From the NCBI GenBank assembly GCA_023424475.1, contig JAFADX010000372.1, positions 1 through 20,477 on the forward strand: 20,477 nucleotides of DNA. Direction: 5' to 3'. The notes below the pieces were generated by a model, which saw only the letters and a list, made by a program, of their open reading frames with translations, searched no databases and was not told where the DNA came from. A program made the position numbers and the translations under genes. The DNA comes from Pseudomonadota bacterium. GTDB lineage: Bacteria > Pseudomonadota > Alphaproteobacteria > Acetobacterales > Acetobacteraceae. Below, in pieces: positions 14,483 to 20,477 of the stretch. How positions within the stretch are numbered: position 1 is the first letter of the stretch; each line of letters starts with the position of its first letter.

Positions 14483-17407
14483 GTGCGCGAGCTTCGCTTC
14501 TGGCTGAGGACCGGCATCTTCGGATGGCTCGCCTTCTGGGCGGCCGTCCACCTCTACTGGGGCGGCTTCGGGTTTCCCGAGCCGATCACCATCCGCAGCC
14601 TCCATCTGCTGGTCTTCACGCCGCCGCTGTTCCTGCTCTACCCGGCCTTTCCGGGCCGCTCGCCGGCCAACCGGCCGACCCTGCTCGACTGGGCCTGGGC
14701 GGTCGCCTCGGCCGTCCCCCATGTCTGGGCCTTCCTGAACGCCAACGCGGTCAACGACCGCATGGAGTATGTCGATCCCTTCACGCCGCTGATGATGGCG
14801 CTCGCCATCACCTGCATGATCACCATGCTCGAGGCGATCCGCCGGGCGGTGGAGCCCGGCCTCGCCTGGATGACGGCGGCCTGCCTGCTCTACATGTTCA
14901 TCGGCCACAGGCTGCCCGGGGTGCTCAACACCCGCGTCTTCACCACGGCCGAGATCATGGAGGCCGCCTGGCTGGTGCCGACGGCCGGCGGCGTCTACGG
15001 GCCGCTCACGGGCATTGTCGCGACGACCATCGCCGTCTTCATCCTGTTCGGCTCCTTCATGCAGGGGAGCGGCACCGGGCGGCTCTTCGCGAATTTCGGC
15101 GCGGCCGTCGCCGGGCGCTATACCGGCGGGCCGGCCAAGGTCGCCGTGGTCTCCTCGGGCCTGTTCGGCACGATGAGCGGCTCCTCCGTCTCGAACGTCA
15201 TCACCACCGGCGCGATGACGATCCCGCTGATGGTGCGCATCGGCTACAAGCCCGCGGTCGCCGCCGGGATCGAAAGCGCCGCGTCGGTCGGCGGCGCGCT
15301 GATGCCCCCCGTGATGGGCGCGGCGGCCTTCGTGATGGCCGAGCTCACCAACATTCCCTACGGCGACATCATCGTCGCGGCGGCGATCGGCGCCGTGCTC
15401 TACTACTTCGCCATCCTCGCCGCCGTGCATTTCGAGGCCAAGCGGATCGGCATCGAGCCGATGGCGGCGAAGGACATACCGGCCTGGCGCGAAGTCCTGG
15501 CCGACGCCCACCTGGTCCTGCCCATCGGCCTGCTCGTTTACCTGATGATGGAGCGCTGGAGCGGCAACTACGCCGCCTTCTGCGCGACGCTCGCGATGGT
15601 CGCGGTCGCCCTGCTGCGGTCGCGGACGCGGATGGGCCCGCGGGAGGTCTTCGCGGCGCTGACCAATGCCGGGCTCACCATGGCGCCGCTCGCAGTCGCG
15701 ATCGCCGCCTCGGGCGTCGTGGTCTCGGTGCTCACGGCGACCGGGATGGTCGTGGCCTTCGGCGGCATCATCAAGGAGGTCGCGGGCCACAGCTTCGGGC
15801 TGCTCGCGGTGATGCTCTGCCTCACCGTGCTGGTGCTCGGCCTCGGCATCCCGACCACGCCCTCCTACATCATCGCCGCGGCGATCGGCGTGCCGCAGCT
15901 GCTGGAGCTGGGCCGCCCGCTCGGCATCGACATGCTGCAGGCCAATCTCTTCATCTTCTATTTCGCCGTCATCGCCGATGCGACGCCTCCCGTGGCGGCC
16001 TCGGCATTCGCGGCCGCCGCGATCGCGAAGGCGAGCCCGACCATCGCCAGCCTGCATGCCTCGCGCTTCGGCATCGCCGGATTCACCGTGGGATTCGCCT
16101 TCCTCTACGACCCGGGGATCATGCTGCGTGGCGGGCTGATCGCCATCGGCTCGGCCGTGCTCATCCAGGTGATGGCGCTGCTGCTCGTCACATCGGCCTA
16201 TGCGGGCTACCTGCTGCGGCCGCTCGGGCCGCTGCTGCGGATCGCGCTCGGCACCGCGGGGCTGCTTGCGGCCTTCGGCCACTTCCTGCCCGATATCGCC
16301 CGCTTCGGCATCGCCGCGACCGCCCTGTGCGGCGTCTCGGCTGCGCAACACCTGCTGACCCGGAAGGAAACGATGATCAGGATCACCACCCTGCTGCTGT
16401 GCCTGGGCCTCGCCGTGCCGGCGATCGCCCAGGACGCCGCCCCGCAGCCGGCGGGCACGACGCTCGCCGCGATCCGCGCGCGCGGGGTGCTCGACTGCGG
16501 CGTCTCCACCGGCGACCCGGCCTGGAGCCAGCCGGACAGCCAGGGCACCTGGCAGGGCATGGACGTCGACATGTGCCGCGCCGTTGCGGCCGCCGTCCTC
16601 GGCGACCCGGGGAAGGTCGCGTACCACCCGCTGACCGGCCAGACGCGCTTCGCCGCACTGGCGGGCGGGCAGATCGACATGCTCTCCCGCACCACCACCT
16701 GGACCTTCCTGCGCGATGCCGTGAACGGGCTGAACTTCACCGCGCTCTACTTCATGGACGGGCAGGGCTTCCTGGTGCGGTCCGACAGCGGGATCGAGCA
16801 TGCCAGCCAGCTCGACGGCGCCTCCATCTGCATCGTCTCGGCGAGCACGCACGAGCTGAACCTGCAGGACTGGGCGCGTGCCAACAACCTGCGCTTCCAG
16901 CCGGTGGTCTTCGCCGACAAGAACGAGGCGCGCGTCGCCTACGAGAGCGGACGGTGCGATTCCTACACGGGGGATTCGAGCCAGCTCGCCGCCGTGCGCG
17001 CGGCCTTCAACAACCCCTCCGCCCATCGCGTGCTGCCCGAACGCATCAGCAAGGAACCCTATGCCGTCGCCGTGCGCCAGGGGGACGACCAGTGGTTCGA
17101 CATCGTGCGGTTCGTGATCTTCGGGCTGATCGAGGCCGAGGAGCTCGGCGTGACGCGCGACAACGCGGCGCGGCTGGCGGCCGAGAGCCCGCGGCCGGCG
17201 GTGCAGCGCCTGCTCGGCCGCTCCGGCGACCTCGGCCCCCGGGTCGGTCTCGACCGCGCCTGGCTGCTGAACGCGATCAAGGCGGTCGGCAACTACGGCG
17301 AGGTCTATGACCGCCACCTCGGCGCCAACAGCCCGGTGCAGCTGCCGCGCGGCCCGAACCGGCTGTGGAATGCCGGGGGCCTGCTCTGGAGCCCGCCGAT
17401 CCGCTGA
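14483..17407 (+). CDS. TRAP permease (fused DctQM, TAXI type) joined in frame to an AapJ-type binding protein
   Basis: 974 codons from GTG with a GAGGAGAG ribosome binding site. Residues 1 to about 625 are a fused 4TM+12TM TRAP permease: hydrophobic helices from residue 10 on, then the TAXI-permease core with GGVYGPLTGIVATTIAVFIL, the loop segment KVAVVSSGLFGTMSGSSVSN, GYKPAVAAGIESAASVGGAL and MPPVMGAAAFVMAE. It should import the TAXI ligand using an ion gradient. After HLLTRKET comes MIRITTLLLCLGLAVPAIAQ (631-650), a complete signal peptide. A full AapJ-type protein follows to residue 974 (GVLDCGV, MDVDMCRAVAAAVLGD, RQGDDQWFD, KAVGNYGEV, WSPPIR). No stop codon separates the parts. An ABC-type binding protein attached to a TRAP permease is very unusual. 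Frameshift or sequence error at the junction cannot be excluded. Confidence 0.85.
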   Translation: MRELRFWLRTGIFGWLAFWAAVHLYWGGFGFPEPITIRSLHLLVFTPPLFLLYPAFPGRSPANRPTLLDWAWAVASAVPHVWAFLNANAVNDRMEYVDPFTPLMMALAITCMITMLEAIRRAVEPGLAWMTAACLLYMFIGHRLPGVLNTRVFTTAEIMEAAWLVPTAGGVYGPLTGIVATTIAVFILFGSFMQGSGTGRLFANFGAAVAGRYTGGPAKVAVVSSGLFGTMSGSSVSNVITTGAMTIPLMVRIGYKPAVAAGIESAASVGGALMPPVMGAAAFVMAELTNIPYGDIIVAAAIGAVLYYFAILAAVHFEAKRIGIEPMAAKDIPAWREVLADAHLVLPIGLLVYLMMERWSGNYAAFCATLAMVAVALLRSRTRMGPREVFAALTNAGLTMAPLAVAIAASGVVVSVLTATGMVVAFGGIIKEVAGHSFGLLAVMLCLTVLVLGLGIPTTPSYIIAAAIGVPQLLELGRPLGIDMLQANLFIFYFAVIADATPPVAASAFAAAAIAKASPTIASLHASRFGIAGFTVGFAFLYDPGIMLRGGLIAIGSAVLIQVMALLLVTSAYAGYLLRPLGPLLRIALGTAGLLAAFGHFLPDIARFGIAATALCGVSAAQHLLTRKETMIRITTLLLCLGLAVPAIAQDAAPQPAGTTLAAIRARGVLDCGVSTGDPAWSQPDSQGTWQGMDVDMCRAVAAAVLGDPGKVAYHPLTGQTRFAALAGGQIDMLSRTTTWTFLRDAVNGLNFTALYFMDGQGFLVRSDSGIEHASQLDGASICIVSASTHELNLQDWARANNLRFQPVVFADKNEARVAYESGRCDSYTGDSSQLAAVRAAFNNPSAHRVLPERISKEPYAVAVRQGDDQWFDIVRFVIFGLIEAEELGVTRDNAARLAAESPRPAVQRLLGRSGDLGPRVGLDRAWLLNAIKAVGNYGEVYDRHLGANSPVQLPRGPNRLWNAGGLLWSPPIR
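16364..16375 (+). promoter_or_regulatory. Internal ribosome binding site and ATG at the fusion junction
   Basis: AAGGAA (16364-16369) lies 3 nt before ATG at 16373. The ATG is followed by ATC, so the bases read ATGA, the usual stop/start overlap of coupled genes, but the TGA is out of frame with the permease. The site implies that the second part can be, or once was, translated on its own. Confidence 0.5.
16373..17407 (+). other. AapJ-type binding protein domain with its own signal peptide and start (second copy)
   Basis: Read from the internal ATG this unit is 344 residues, the same size as its free-standing paralogues (343 and 340). It has signal peptide, AIA-Q cleavage site, the four AapJ Cys positions (LDCG, DMCR, SICI, GRCD), YFMDGQGFLVR, HELNLQDWARANN and KEPYAVAVRQGDDQW. 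It is more diverged than the other two copies. Its ending is WNAGGLLWSPPIR instead of YAPPxR, and DRAWLLNAIKA replaces DRRWAYNAIKA. If translated as part of the permease, the signal peptide would serve as an extra membrane helix that places the domain in the periplasm, and signal peptidase could free it. Confidence 0.8.
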
Positions 17408-17501
17408 TCCTATTCCGGGGGCCCGAGGCTCCCCGGCGCGTGGCAGGGGCGGCATCGTCGCTCCTGCCCATCAATCCGACCGACATACCGGGAGAACCGC
17501 C

Positions 17502-18524
17502 ATGAAGATGCTTTCGCTCACGGCCCTGGCCGTGCTCATTGCCGGGGCCGCCGCCGCGCAGACGGCCGCGCCCGGCCCCACGCTGCAGGCCGTGCGCGAT
17601 CGCGGCGAGCTCATCTGCGGCGCCCATCCGGGCTCGCCCGGCTTCGGCGTGATGGACAGCCAGGGCGTCTATCGCGGCCTCGATGCGGATACCTGCCGCG
17701 CGATCGCCGCCGCGGTGCTCGGCGATCCGTCGAAGGTGCGCTGGACCCTGCTGTCCTCCCAGGCGCGCATGCCGGCGCTGCAATCGGGCACGGTCGACAT
17801 GCTCGCGCGCACCACCACCTGGACGCAGACCCGCGACACCGCCAACGGGCTGAACTTCACCGCCGTCACCTTCTACGACGGGCAGGGCTTCCTGGTGCGC
17901 CGCTCGGCCGGCGTCAGCCATGCGCGCGAACTCGACGGCGCGACCATCTGCGTCACCTCCGGCACCACCAACGAGCTCAACCTCACCGACTGGGCGCGCA
18001 CCAACAACGTGCGGATCCAGCCGCTGGTGTTCGACCAGAACGAGGAGACGCGGAACGCCTATACCGCCGGCCGCTGCGACGCCTACACCACCGACGCATC
18101 GCAGCTCGCGGGCATCCGCTCGACCCAGCGCGACCCGTCCGAGCACGTGATCCTGCCCGAGATCATCTCCAAGGAGCCGCTGACGCCGGCGGTGCGCCAC
18201 GGCGACGACCAGTGGTTCGACATCGTCCGCTGGACCGTCTTCGCGCTGATCGAGGCGGAGGAACTCGGCGTCACCCAGGCCAATGTCGACGAGATGCTCA
18301 ACAGCCCCAACCCGTCCGTCCGCCGCCTGCTCGGCCAGTCGGGCGACCATGGTCCGCTGATGGGCCTCGATCGCCGCTGGGCCTACAACGCGATCAAGGC
18401 GGTGGGCAACTACGGCGAGATCTTCGAGAGGAACCTCGGCCCGAACACGCCGATCGGCCTGCCGCGCGGCGTGAACAACCTCTGGAACCACGGCGGCATC
18501 ATGTACGCCCCGCCGATCCGCTGA
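17502..18524 (+). CDS. aapJ: AapJ/BztA-type general L-amino acid binding protein (third copy)
   Basis: 340 residues. The Sec signal peptide is MKMLSLTALAVLIAGAAAAQ, followed by a mature protein with GELICGAHPGSPGFGVMDSQ, DADTCRAIAAAVLGD, RTTTWTQTRDTANGLNF, YDGQGFLVRR, TNELNLTDWARTNN, GRCDAYTTDASQL, IISKEPLTPAVRHGDDQWFD and GGIMYAPPIR. This copy is closest to classical AapJ. Start ATG has GGGAGAA at 17490-17496. It lies 94 nt after the permease fusion; no terminator is obvious in that gap, so it may be the last gene of the same operon. No Aap permease or ATPase follows. Its stop TGA directly abuts the stop of the small membrane peptide gene on the other strand. Confidence 0.92.
   Translation: MKMLSLTALAVLIAGAAAAQTAAPGPTLQAVRDRGELICGAHPGSPGFGVMDSQGVYRGLDADTCRAIAAAVLGDPSKVRWTLLSSQARMPALQSGTVDMLARTTTWTQTRDTANGLNFTAVTFYDGQGFLVRRSAGVSHARELDGATICVTSGTTNELNLTDWARTNNVRIQPLVFDQNEETRNAYTAGRCDAYTTDASQLAGIRSTQRDPSEHVILPEIISKEPLTPAVRHGDDQWFDIVRWTVFALIEAEELGVTQANVDEMLNSPNPSVRRLLGQSGDHGPLMGLDRRWAYNAIKAVGNYGEIFERNLGPNTPIGLPRGVNNLWNHGGIMYAPPIR
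18377..18428 (+). repeat. Direct repeat, copy 2 (within third AapJ gene)
   Basis: Second copy of the 52-base tract, same orientation, about 5.1 kb downstream of the first. Recombination between the copies would delete the TRAP genes. Confidence 0.7.
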
Positions 18525-18605
18525 TCAGCCGAGGAGGCCGAGCAGGTTCAGCAGGATGATGACCGAGATCGGCACCCCGACCAGCCACAGCAGGATCGAC
18601 TTCAT
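18525..18605 (-). CDS. 26-residue single-pass membrane peptide
   Basis: The peptide MKSILLWLVGVPISVIILLN plus NLLGLLG-type tail (26 residues in all) has one positive residue at the N-terminus and one hydrophobic helix with a Gly-Val-Pro kink. Tiny proteins of the same style occur widely in proteobacteria as unnamed hypothetical proteins. GAGGAG lies 8 nt before the ATG. A perfect 12-bp inverted repeat sits just upstream and includes part of this site. Its stop touches the stop of the third AapJ gene (TGATCA), so the two genes meet tail to tail with no spacer. Function unknown. The clear ribosome binding site and membrane helix make it likely to be real. Confidence 0.68.
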   Translation of the reverse strand: MKSILLWLVGVPISVIILLNLLGLLG

Positions 18606-18614
18606 CGCAGCACT

Positions 18615-18642
18615 CCTCTGCACGGGAGACCCCGTGCAGAGG
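18615..18642 (-). promoter_or_regulatory. Perfect 12-bp inverted repeat upstream of the small membrane peptide
   Basis: CCTCTGCACGGG (18615-18626) and CCCGTGCAGAGG (18631-18642) are perfect inverted copies around 4 nt. In the minus-strand RNA the last AGAGG of the stem is continuous with the GAGGAG ribosome binding site of the 26-residue gene, so folding would hide it. On DNA it could be an operator; it could also act as terminator for the plus-strand operon, although it lacks a T-tract. Confidence 0.6.
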
Positions 18643-18679
18643 AACGCGGCACCGGCCGGCGGAGTTGCGCCGCTGCCTG

Positions 18680-18696
18680 CCGCCCGTGGCGGGCGG
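18680..18696. repeat. GC-rich stem between serA and the small peptide gene
   Basis: CCGCCC (18680-18685) pairs with GGGCGG (18691-18696) around GTGGC. A further stem, GGGCCGC (18734-18740) with GCGGCCC (18745-18751), lies nearby. These stems fill the 170-base gap, which has no other visible gene. Confidence 0.4.
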
Positions 18697-18749
18697 AGGA
18701 AGGTCCGGCCGGCGCCCGCCTGAAGCCCCGGACGGGCCGCCGCCGCGGC

Positions 18750-18769
18750 CCGCACGCCGTTCCGTGCGG
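18750..18769 (-). terminator. Hairpin terminator candidate of serA
   Basis: CCGCACG (18750-18756) pairs with CGTGCGG (18763-18769), a 7-bp stem with a 6-nt loop, 6 nt after the serA stop on its strand. Another stem follows directly. No T-run. Confidence 0.45.
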
Positions 18770-18775
18770 CCGGGG

Positions 18776-20026
18776 TCAGTGCCGCTCGTAGATCAGCCGT
18801 GCGCGGATGGTGCCCGGCAGGGCCCGGAATTCCTCGAGGATCGCCTCCGCGTCCCGGCGCGCCTCGACGCTGTCCACCACGACATAGCCGATCGATCCGG
18901 CCGTCTGGTAATACTGGCCGGAGATGTTCAGCCCGCGCTTGGCGAAGCTCTCGTTGATGCGGGAGAGGATGCCCGGCGCGTCGCGGTGGACATGCACCCA
19001 GCGCGCCCCCGTCGGCCGCGCCGGCAGCTGGACCTGCGGGAAGTTCACCGCGCCGAGCGTGGCGCCGGTGTCGGAATGCTCCACCAGCCTGCGGCTGACC
19101 TCCTCGCCGATGCGCCGCTGCGCCTCGCCGGTGGAACCGCCGATATGCGGCGTCAGGATGACGTTCGGCAGGCCCTGCAGCGGGGAGGCGAAACGCTCGT
19201 CCTTGCCCGAGGGCTCGACGGGGAAGACGTCCACGGCGGCGCCGAGGACATGCCCGTCGCGGATCGCCGCGGCCAGCGCCTCGAGGTCGAGCACCGAGCC
19301 GCGGGCATTGTTGATGAGGACCGCGCCCCTCTTCATGGCGCGGATCTCCGCCGCGCCCATCATGGTCCTCGTCTCGGGCGTCTCCGGCACATGCAGCGTG
19401 ACGGCGTCCGCCTCGGCGAGCAGGGCCTTCAGCGAGGATACCGGCTGCGCATTGCCGTGCGGCAGCTTGCCGGTGTGGTCCCAGTAGATGACGCGCATGC
19501 CGAAGGCCTCGGCGAGCACGGAAAGCTGGCTGCCGATATTGCCGTAGCCGACGATGCCGAGGGTCTTGCCGCGCACTTCCCAGGAATTCTCGGCGGACTT
19601 GATCCATTCGCCGCGATGCGCCGCGCCCGACCTCAAGGGGATGCCGCGCATCAGCATCACGATCTCGCCGAGCGTGAGTTCGGCGACCGAGCGCGTGTTC
19701 GAGAAGGGCGCGTTGAACACCGGGATGCCGCGCGCCGCTGCCTCGTCCAGCGCGACCTGGTTGGTCCCGATGCAGAAGCAGCCGACGGTGAAGAGGCGGT
19801 CGGCCGCGGCCAGCGCCTCCGCCGTCACCTGGGTGCGGGACCGGATGCCGAGGATGTGCACGCCCTTCAGCGCCCTGGTCAGCGCCGCGCCGTCCAGAGC
19901 CTTCGCCTCGCGCCGCAGGTTGGTGTAGCCGGCCTCGGCGAACCGCTCGGCGGCGCTGTCGGAGATGCCTTCGAGCAGCAGGACCTTGATCCTGTCCTTG
20001 GGCAGGGAAAGGCGGGCAGGGGACAT
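18776..20026 (-). CDS. serA: D-3-phosphoglycerate dehydrogenase SerA
   Basis: 416 residues, the size of the short E. coli-type enzyme (410). It oxidises 3-phosphoglycerate to 3-phosphohydroxypyruvate with NAD, the first step of serine synthesis in the cytosol. Visible: IGCFC-like VGCFCIGTNQVALD (81-94), nucleotide motif GYGNIG (160-165) with Asp183 after the next strand, catalytic Arg242 (NNARGS), Glu271 (VEPSG) and His294 (TPHIGGS). The C-terminal ACT domain starts near 343. E. coli binds the serine inhibitor with His344, Asn346 and Arg347 in HENR; here the matching stretch is HRDA (347-350), so Asn becomes Asp and Arg becomes Ala. The start fits the E. coli N-terminus (SLxKDxIKxLLxEG), although no strong ribosome binding site is present. 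It is divergent from a lipoprotein gene. Confidence 0.95.
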   Translation of the reverse strand: MSPARLSLPKDRIKVLLLEGISDSAAERFAEAGYTNLRREAKALDGAALTRALKGVHILGIRSRTQVTAEALAAADRLFTVGCFCIGTNQVALDEAAARGIPVFNAPFSNTRSVAELTLGEIVMLMRGIPLRSGAAHRGEWIKSAENSWEVRGKTLGIVGYGNIGSQLSVLAEAFGMRVIYWDHTGKLPHGNAQPVSSLKALLAEADAVTLHVPETPETRTMMGAAEIRAMKRGAVLINNARGSVLDLEALAAAIRDGHVLGAAVDVFPVEPSGKDERFASPLQGLPNVILTPHIGGSTGEAQRRIGEEVSRRLVEHSDTGATLGAVNFPQVQLPARPTGARWVHVHRDAPGILSRINESFAKRGLNISGQYYQTAGSIGYVVVDSVEARRDAEAILEEFRALPGTIRARLIYERH

Positions 20027-20189
20027 GAGCGGGCGGCTGTGGGATTCCGGGGGCCCGCTTCCTGCGCCGGAATGGTGCGGCGCACAAGCCCGGGAGGCCG
20101 CTGCCGCCTGCCGCCGGCGCGGTTGCTCCGACGCGGGAACGGTCGATACGCTCCGGCCGGGGCGGGTTGCGCCCATTCCGGGAGGGCCC
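20027..20189. other. Divergent region between serA and the lipoprotein gene
   Basis: 163 GC-rich bases that should carry both promoters. No consensus promoter, palindrome or riboswitch was recognised. Confidence 0.35.
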
Positions 20190-20477
20190 GTGTCGCCGCG
20201 CCGTCATTTCGTGATGTCCGTTGCCCTTCTCGCCGCCGGCTGCGCCCTGCCGCCCGATACCGCGCTGCGCGACTGGGCGCGGACCGCGAGCATCGCGGTG
20301 GACCGGCCGGCCCTGCTGCCGCCGGAGGCCGCGGCGCCCGCGGCGGGACAGCAGGCGCTCGCCGTCTATCTCTATGCCCTCGGTGTCCTGGCGGGGGAGG
20401 CGCAGCCGCTCACCTTCCGCGCCACGCGCTATGCCGCCCTGGCCGATGCCGCCGCGGGGGGCGACCCGGCCCTGGCG
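20190..20477 (+). CDS. Putative lipoprotein of unknown function (partial, 5' part)
   Basis: 96 codons up to the window end. Starting from GTG at 20190, with GGAGGG just upstream, the product begins VSPRRHFVMSVALLAAGCAL. LAAGC is a lipobox, so Cys18 would be lipidated and the protein anchored in the envelope. The mature part has two Ala-rich helices (PEAAAPAAGQQALAVYLYAL and later RATRYAALADAAAGGDPALA), with no domain I recognise. An in-frame ATG at 20214 (VMSVALL) is possible but would leave a very short signal. Divergent from serA. Confidence 0.6.
   Translation, partial: MSPRRHFVMSVALLAAGCALPPDTALRDWARTASIAVDRPALLPPEAAAPAAGQQALAVYLYALGVLAGEAQPLTFRATRYAALADAAAGGDPALA

Noticed and set aside
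14524..17310. 928-codon plus-strand frame inside the TRAP fusion gene
   Set aside because: Shifted-frame shadow: Arg/Gly/His-rich, no membrane segments, whereas the chosen frame gives clear TRAP and AapJ sequence.
11708..17455. Open frame of 1,915 codons on the minus strand, opposite the TRAP/AapJ cluster
   Set aside because: It is the antisense shadow of well-supported plus-strand genes in GC-rich DNA. The translation is Arg/Gly/Asp/His-rich with no domain or hydrophobic pattern.
1..20477. CRISPR arrays, insertion sequences, tRNA genes or phage genes
   Set aside because: No spaced direct repeats, transposase or integrase motifs, or tRNA-like T-loop/CCA patterns were found by reading.

Overview
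The window is very GC-rich, with strong G/C preference at third codon positions. Its gene content points to an alphaproteobacterium, most likely of the Acetobacteraceae (Roseomonas-like). Indicators are a TrcR/DUF1013 regulator, a DUF1192 protein, two DUF465 proteins, an alphaproteobacterial cysteine-poor L31, AapJ-type binding proteins, a TAXI-type TRAP transporter and a ROSE-like heat-shock leader. No tRNA, rRNA, insertion sequence, phage gene or CRISPR array was seen. The taxonomic call is inference from families and base composition.

Left part (1-6.4 kb), mostly housekeeping: the start of an outer-membrane protein gene (minus, cut by the window edge); purE-purK (minus, ATGA overlap), which carboxylate AIR in purine synthesis; two divergent DUF465 coiled-coil genes; a divergent TrcR-like/DUF1192 pair sharing a promoter region with an inverted repeat; selO (protein AMPylase); a class A small heat-shock gene with a sigma-32-type promoter and a ROSE-like RNA thermometer over its ribosome binding site; and rpmE.

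Middle part (6.4-12.0 kb): a compact minus-strand ABC operon of the branched-chain amino acid/amide type, in the order binding protein-livH-livM-livG-livF, with short overlaps. It is divergent from pdxY (pyridoxal kinase).

Right part (12.0-18.5 kb), the unusual region: a plus-strand transport cluster of an AapJ-type amino acid ABC binding protein, a TAXI-type TRAP binding protein, a fused DctQM TRAP permease that runs in frame, with no stop codon, into a second complete AapJ-type binding protein (974 codons in all), and a third AapJ-type binding protein. No ABC permease or ATPase of the Aap type is in the window, so three ABC-type binding proteins surround, or are joined to, a TRAP permease. 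The fusion junction keeps a Shine-Dalgarno sequence, an ATG and a complete signal peptide. It may therefore be a membrane-anchored or signal-peptidase-cleaved fusion, a dual-start gene, or two cistrons joined by a small frameshift or sequencing error.

Right edge (18.5-20.5 kb): a 26-residue membrane peptide gene, tail-to-tail with the third binding protein and preceded by a perfect 12-bp inverted repeat reaching its ribosome binding site; serA (minus), whose ACT domain has altered serine-binding residues; and the start of a divergent putative lipoprotein gene cut by the window end.
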